Shown here piece after piece: positions 58,489 through 64,000 of a stretch of 64,000 nucleotides of DNA. Position 1 is the stretch's first letter, and each line of letters starts with the position of its first letter. The DNA is taken from the NCBI RefSeq assembly GCF_963966145.1, contig NC_091047.1, positions 14,446,001 through 14,510,000 on the forward strand, given 5' to 3'. The position numbers and the translations under genes were made by a program. Source of the DNA: Tenebrio molitor. Lineage: Eukaryota; Arthropoda; Insecta; Coleoptera; Tenebrionidae. The notes beneath the pieces are model-generated. The model worked only from the letters and a program-made list of their open reading frames with translations. It made no database searches and was not told the origin of the DNA.

Positions 58489-59690
58489 ACAAGGAATCAC
58501 ATATTTAAAAAAAATGTTCAAATTATTTGAAGATTATTAAACCTAAACAATAAATAATAGATTATTTTCTGTTTAATAAATCAGTTCAAGTCAAATTTTG
58601 TTATTGCTAATAAATAAAGCAGAAAAGGGGTTTTATGAATAAAATGAATTCTTGGGATGATCAAGTCAGAACACGATCTGTCTTTTAATGGTATAAACGA
58701 GAAACGTGATGATAGGTCAAGGGAGTTTAAGGGATGAGGGCGTCTTTCAGATTCTGTTTCAACGCTTTTTCGGGAAGGATAGAACGCATTATTATGCTAC
58801 AACCATATACCCTACTTGAAGGAAATTTACATTTTACGGAAAATTTTGACTCCAAATATTTTGTGAGTCGGAGCCGCAGAAGCCCCGACGGAATTATTTT
58901 AACACTCAAACTGTTCAAGACAATAATAATTATAATAAACTATAATTATTGACATACTTCATGTAATAATAGTATTTCATGAGAAGACACTGATAAGTCC
59001 TAAAATAGAGAAAATTATTGTAATTCATTAGCAGGGCGGTTACAAAATAAATCTAGCCATTTAAAAAATTGTCCGTCAGTCTGTAAAATATTCTTCCATT
59101 TCATTTGTAAAAAACTTCTCATTTCCACAAATATGTAGATCATTATCCAAAGGTGACAAATTTGATAAATATGTGAGTGATCATAATCAATCATTTCTAA
59201 GCATAATTCATGATTTTTTCGCATTGCAAGTAGGGACTTGTGGTCTTGCAAGAAGAGTACACTTTTAGAAACTTAATCACGACATTTTTCACAAATTACT
59301 GATTGAAATAAAGTTTTTGTCATAGTTTTACTATTCCGTTTCTGAACACGAAATTTCTTTGAGCGACAGAACCAACTTCTGTTCATTTCTTCGGCTATTC
59401 TTCAGTTTTTGGATCGTAATGGATTGAGACATTTTGTTTATGGCTACAGTACAACCCAAGACATTAAAACAATTCTTAATTCTCTTCAAGTATTTGGATA
59501 TTCACTTGGCAGAAAAATTTTTAGTATCCAAATCAAATCACAATGCACAATATGTGAAACACACACCCATACGAAATGTTCAAGTTGTCTGCTACGCTAT
59601 ACTCGTAGCTACTCGTAATGCGTCTATTCACCAAAATTATGTCAGGCACAGTATCCACGTATTTCTTTTTATTATTTTATGTATATTTGT
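58489..59690. other. AT-rich non-coding stretch between MITE B copies
   Basis: No gene recognised; open frames of 63-103 codons lack domain signals and the last one runs into MITE B copy 3. Confidence 0.4.
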
Positions 59691-59882
59691 ATCGGGTGTT
59701 CATTTAAATTTATCCTCAAAGTTGGTTTTGAAGAGTCTATTGTGAACGCACCACTCGTCAGTCTGCTGAGGAAAAACACAAACAACTTAAAAGTGAGGTT
59801 AATCCGTGATCTGTAATCCGTGGTGCGTTCACAACCGAGTCTTCAAGGCCTACTTTGAAGGTACATTTAAATCAACACCCAT
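59691..59882. repeat. MITE family B, copy 3
   Basis: ATCGGGTGTTCATTTAAATT TATCCTCAAAGTTGG at the left; GCCTACTTTGAAGGTACATT TAAATCAACACCC at the right. More diverged on the right arm than copies 1 and 2. Confidence 0.8.
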
Positions 59883-60130
59883 ACTACTAAGTACTACTCG
59901 TACTTGTACTTGAATAAAACAATCGTAAACAAAACAAATTGTAAAACAATTTATTTACTTTTGAAACCTAAATACCTGTGTTAAAACAACACCTTAGACT
60001 GGAAATGTTATTCTACTGAGTAGAAAGTGAAATTTATGGCAGATTTTTGTTTTTTATAAGTAATCAAGCAGTTTAATACCGTGCGATCGGTATTAAAAAT
60101 TTTACAGATTGTTAATAAGAAGTGAGAGAC

Positions 60131-60362
60131 AATAGGTACGTTTTGTTGGGACATAACCGGAATCGGTTTATGGTGGAACGACCGTTTTATTGGTGCACAA
60201 AACCGACTCCGACGAAACTTTTCATTCCGTTAAACTACATAGAATGGTCGGTTTGAATGTTAGAAAGTGGGGATTTTATGACAAAACTGTCAAAAATTTT
60301 AAGCCGTTTTGTTGGTGGGATGCATTCCGTTCAGTCTGGATGACCCAACAAAACGCACCTAT
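60131..60362. repeat. 232-bp MITE with 20-bp TIRs
   Basis: AATAGGTACGTTTTGTTGGG at the left and CCCAACAAAACGCACCTATT at the right, one mismatch. CCGTTTTATTGGTG and CCGTTTTGTTGGTGG inside are further related words in direct orientation. The 60-codon frame inside is not supported. Confidence 0.75.
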
Positions 60363-62145
60363 TATGTTATAGTTGAAAATTATTTTAAACAGAACATGAG
60401 AATGCATAGGTTTTTAAAAAATATACGTTCTAATAAAGGTAATGAAGGTAGATTTATACGCATCTAACGATGTTATGACAAATTTTAAAGCTTTTAGCAT
60501 CGCCGAAACGTTATAGGCTTATAAATATTTATCAGATTTGAAAAGCGGTGCGGCAGAGTGTTATGGAGGAAAATCTGGTGTCGCAGCGGCCCGTACACAC
60601 ACAAATACATTCTTTATTCGTACAGTTATGATACATAAAGGCACACATTCGTCATAGCACATGCCTTATGAATACCTATCACGTCTGCTCCATGTATATT
60701 CACTCGCACACACGCATAAGCTGAAAGGGGTGAAAAACTCCAAACTAAACCTCCGATGAAAATGTGTGTGAAATGGGAATGAATGAGTAGCTTAATTAAG
60801 AGATTGCATTAAAAAGTTTATTTACATCAAGTTCTAAAAGAAATCCCTTCGTTAGAAGCAATAATTTTTCCAAAAAGATACACAAGCGCTCCCTTAATTG
60901 GATAAAATGTCTTTTTAAGGTAGTAATTAAGGATAATGAATTCATTTATAAGGCCGAGCAAGATGGCGTTTTAATCAGAAACGATTATTATCGCGATCCG
61001 AAGTTCCTATCCTTACCCTTTCAACCACACACTCCTGAAAATTATTGTCGATTTTTTTTCGCCTCGAGAACTTACCTAAAGCGCTTGTACCTCTTTCACT
61101 AGCAACGAATATCACTCGTGGCACAACTGAAGCTTGAATAAGGAGTAAAATAGTAATTAAAAGGCATAAAGGATGGGGTGTTCGTTATTTCACCTGCATG
61201 CTTGTAGAGGCATGGGGGTTGCTGCGAAAGCTCTCAGCGTTCTAATTTGATTTCACTCTCACATAATGGACGTGTTGTTTTTAGCCCCGCTAGCTCGTTA
61301 ATGTTGTTAAAATGTATGCCAGTACATTTTAAAAAAGACTTCGTGTTGGATTGTTGTTCGCCCTGGGATTTTCTGTTATCATCCAGACTAACGTAATTAT
61401 CTCAAATTATTTCGAAAACACAACACATCTTCATCACCCATTTGTTTTTATTTTTACACTTATTATAACATTAATTAAATGAGATGCTCCCTGCAGCTAA
61501 GAAAATTAAACGTTTTCTGAAATATTTCATCAAGTAAGCCCCGTGTAACCTTATGCGACAGCTTGTCCAACAGCTTCCTTTATTTGCTAACTTTTTGAAT
61601 TAATCCGAGAAAACCTCTTGCGTTCGATTACCAATACGAACGAAAAATCTGAATTGAATTTTTTTATCGTGATCATTTATCACTTTAACCACTGTAACGT
61701 TAACACAGCATGAGGGGATTTTTCTATCTTATCTGAAGGATAAATAATAATAAAATAAAATTTTATTTTTTGTTCATCTAAGGGTTAAAGCTTTCAGTGA
61801 TGAAAATACACACGGATTGTAAGAAAATATTAACGCTAACTGATTTTTGCTTCTATTTAATCGAACCATAACATTGATGTTAAATTTATTTTTATGCTGT
61901 ATTACAAACGAATTTACATGCCAGAGCTGGATCTGAAATCAAACATACTACATTTTTTCCTTTGTTAATTTTTTCTTATTAATAATACACTATGCACTAA
62001 GGACTGGCTTTCCAAAACTTTTATTTTGATTCGAGTCAAATTTCAATGTGGTCCCTCCATAATATATATATTATTATTATTATTATTATTTAGTTGAGCT
62101 TGCCAACAGGTAATGACCTAATTACAGGCAAGCTATCATTAGTTA
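60363..62145. other. Unique-looking non-coding sequence
   Basis: Less AT-rich, repeat-free except for an (ATT)n run at 62062-62090. No exon recognised. Confidence 0.35.
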
Positions 62146-62146
62146 A

Positions 62147-62209
62147 GGCAGTAAGTGGAATGAGTAGCAGCAGGATACTACTCTCCCATTAGGATTCACA
62201 CTTACTGCC
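62147..62209. repeat. Short hairpin (GGCAGTAAGTG stem)
   Basis: GGCAGTAAGTG and CACTTACTGCC pair perfectly; AGTAG and CTACT extend the stem after a bulge. 63 bp in all. It could be a small structured RNA or chance; no further support. Confidence 0.4.
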
Positions 62210-62244
62210 AGCTTATTTATATTCTTACTATACTAAGAGGCATA

Positions 62245-62960
62245 CCGGGTGTAGAATTGGTTTACGAGACAGGATTTTACATGTAAAAATAAAGAGTTTC
62301 AATTATTGGCTCCCCTAATAATTTTATGCCAAAATAGTTAAAATGAAAGTTAGAGAGAATTAAAAATACTGTCTAATTCCACTCTTTGTTTTTTTCTAAC
62401 ATCTTGTGGTACTGAAAGAAAAGCAAGAAAGGAGTTAACACAAAAATACTAAAAAGTAGCACTAGCCATGAAATTTGACTTTTAAAATACTATGTATTTG
62501 TTGGATGGTTTCTCTATTATTTAATTGTCTTTTAATTTGCCCTTCAAATGAAGTCGTACAGGACTACAGGATGAATGAAAAGGTATCTTCCATTAAATGC
62601 TCAAACTTCTCTACAATTCTTCCAATTGTTTCTGTGGCAGGAATTGATCGGTCTGGGAAACCTGAAGCAAATATTGCTTGGAAGTTGCTTAAAAAAGATC
62701 CTCCATAATAACATTTATAGAAAGAAATACAATTTCATGCTTAGTAGTACTTTTTACTGTTTTTGTGTCAACTTCTTTCTTGCCTTCTTTCAGTACCACA
62801 AGATATTAGAAAAAAAGTAAGACTGAAATTAGACAGTATTTTAATTCTCTCCAACTTTCATTTTAACTATTTCGCCGTAAAATTATTAGGGGAGCCAATA
62901 ATTGAAACTATTTATTTTTACATGCAAAATCCTATGTCTCGTAAACCAATTCTACACCCG
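62245..62960. mobile_element. 716-bp TA-flanked TIR element, about 240-bp arms
   Basis: CCGGGTGTAGAATTGGTTTA CGAGACAGGATTTTACATG at the left is mirrored by CATGCAAAATCCTATGTCTC GTAAACCAATTCTACACCCG G at the right. Pairing continues through TTTCAATTATTGGCTCCCCT and CTTTCAGTACCACAAGAT. The central 230 bp (62480-62710) has a 77-codon frame of unknown nature. TA on both sides is the expected target. Confidence 0.75.
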
Positions 62961-63239
62961 GTATGTCAGAACAGATCTAAGTTCAGAGGGTCTTGTAAAG
63001 AATATGTCGATTTTATTGGAGTCAGCTTTGGTTGAACAGCTGTTAACCATCTTAAAATTTTAATATTTTCAAAAGCAGCACAAGAAATTACGTAGATGTT
63101 AGGTCAGGTCAGGTCTATCATTTGTCAATGTTTTCATAGGATAAGACATCTAATAATCATGTTTGAAAAAGTATAATTAAATATTATCTTAAAAAATATA
63201 CATTTTTAGAATCTCAAATTCCTTTTTCATTCCAAAATA
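62961..63239. other. Short non-coding stretch
   Basis: It contains a TAGGTCAGGTCAGGTC run at 63101-63116, like that at 23556-23604. Confidence 0.45.
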
Positions 63240-64000
63240 TCAAACCCTCCGCTTTGAAAGTTTATTATGTGCCCCAATCGTTGCTCTCTGCGTCAGCTCT
63301 GTATCTTCCACTACGTTGAAGTCATCACTGAAGAGTGCGTTGAGTATTTCTTCCAGCTCTAGGAATGAAGCTCCAAATTGCGGGTTGCTTCTCCCAGCTA
63401 AATTGAGCACTCGCATACAATGTAATTTTTGGATTTTCGTTCTCTTCATCATACAGTCTACAAGAGGGATCCTCTATTACCCCAGTCAGTTGAGGTGCTT
63501 CTTCAAGGCGGTTTTTTAGTGAACCTACTACCTACTACTTCAGTTCAGGGACACTCGTCCAATAGTCAGACTGATGCTTTGCTTACTATCCCTTCGCGGT
63601 TTTGTACGGTATTCCACACGTTGGTTCTGATCCTATTAGAATTTCAGCACACCCCCTCTTTACGAGGTGACATATCCTTTCATTCGCTTTTGTGCTGGTT
63701 GGAGAATCTACATGAGAACATCTGTTCTATAGTTACTCTTTATCATGATCTGTACACAAGCGGTGGTAGCCGCTATTTCAACTTAGAACACAGAAGAATG
63801 ACTACGGTTGCAGTTTTTTTGTTTCCTTTTTTAAGCATGTCTAAAGAGCTTACAATAGTCGTATTCGAAACTGATTCTGCCTGACTGCACGTTTAGGATG
63901 AGTTTTCTTCTAGAAACGGCCATAACGGTTCTACTACAATTCATAGAGGAAAAAGGCCCAACACAGCCTACATAGCTGCGACAGCCATCGAAGTTATCGC
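63240..64000 (-). pseudogene. Degenerate LINE C-terminus: RNase H and zinc-knuckle region
   Basis: Read on the minus strand with frame changes: near 63650 KANERICHLVKRGCAEILIG, then SEPTCGIPYKTAKG, fits the end of a LINE RNase H domain (G-N-E-x-A-D-x-L-A-R-x-G). Near 63500, PQLTGVIEDPSCRLYDEENE NP fits the following LTG/CR.C.EE-E zinc-knuckle block. Near 63340, SFLELEEILNALFSDDFNVV EDTELTQR fits the C-terminal tail. About 64000 to 63930 may be the linker after reverse transcriptase. Several stops; clearly dead. The 151-codon plus-strand frame 63429-63884 is its antisense shadow. The copy runs off the window edge. Confidence 0.55.

Noticed and set aside
63429..63884. 151-codon plus-strand open frame
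   Set aside because: It lies antisense to blocks that read as LINE RNase H and zinc-knuckle remnants on the minus strand, and shows no domain itself.
1..64000. CRISPR arrays, bacterial operons, ribosome binding sites, rRNA or tRNA genes
   Set aside because: No regularly spaced repeats, no operon-like gene spacing and no cloverleaf candidate were noticed; the window is eukaryotic.

Overview
This is AT-rich, intron- or intergenic-like DNA from an animal, almost certainly an insect. The evidence is a complete gypsy-type (errantivirus-like) retrovirus whose primer-binding site fits a tRNA-Ser 3' end, plus the insect-typical mix of LINE fragments, IS630/Tc1-like transposase remnants, PIF/Harbinger remnants and many short inverted-repeat elements. 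A beetle-like host is plausible but not shown. I recognised no host protein-coding gene, rRNA or tRNA.

The centrepiece is at 12404-20444: an 8,041-bp LTR retrotransposon/endogenous retrovirus on the + strand. Its two 450-bp LTRs show no difference by eye, and a 4-bp CTCG duplication flanks it. It has a tRNA-Ser-type primer-binding site, a polypurine tract, and open gag, pol and env frames. Pol lies in the -1 frame behind a canonical AAATTTT slippery heptamer. A consensus splice donor in the leader (13090/13091) and an acceptor one base before the env ATG (18300/18301) explain how Env would be made: the leader exon has no ATG, so the env ATG becomes the first AUG of the spliced RNA. Together this suggests a very recent and possibly still competent insertion.

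Other regions, left to right: 1-2 kb holds a degenerate IS630-like transposase. 3.9-6.7 kb holds four inverted-repeat elements. 9.5-10.3 kb holds the 3' end of a LINE with zinc-finger and endonuclease-like domains. 10.4-12.3 kb holds two TIR elements, one carrying a transposase N-terminal HTH remnant. 21-28 kb holds fold-back hairpins, a LINE reverse transcriptase fragment, and a tyrosine-recombinase-like remnant. 42.5-46.4 kb is a nest: a 3.87-kb Harbinger-like element (about 310-bp TIRs, TTA duplication) contains a 1.48-kb second Harbinger-like element and a 741-bp fold-back element. 57.3-60.4 kb holds a degenerate transposase and more MITE copies. 62.2-63.0 kb is a TIR element with about 240-bp arms. 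63.2-64 kb is a degenerate LINE RNase H/zinc-knuckle region on the minus strand.

Two patterns recur. Several non-autonomous families have TA-flanked ends beginning CAGGGT or CCGGGT, consistent with mobilisation by the IS630/Tc1-like transposases whose remnants lie here. Separately, at least six imperfect palindromes (about 100-180 bp) have unrelated arms but similar GC-rich cores such as GACGAAGGAG flanked by CGAG. This is the least explained structure in the window. All domain calls are by eye; no database search was run.
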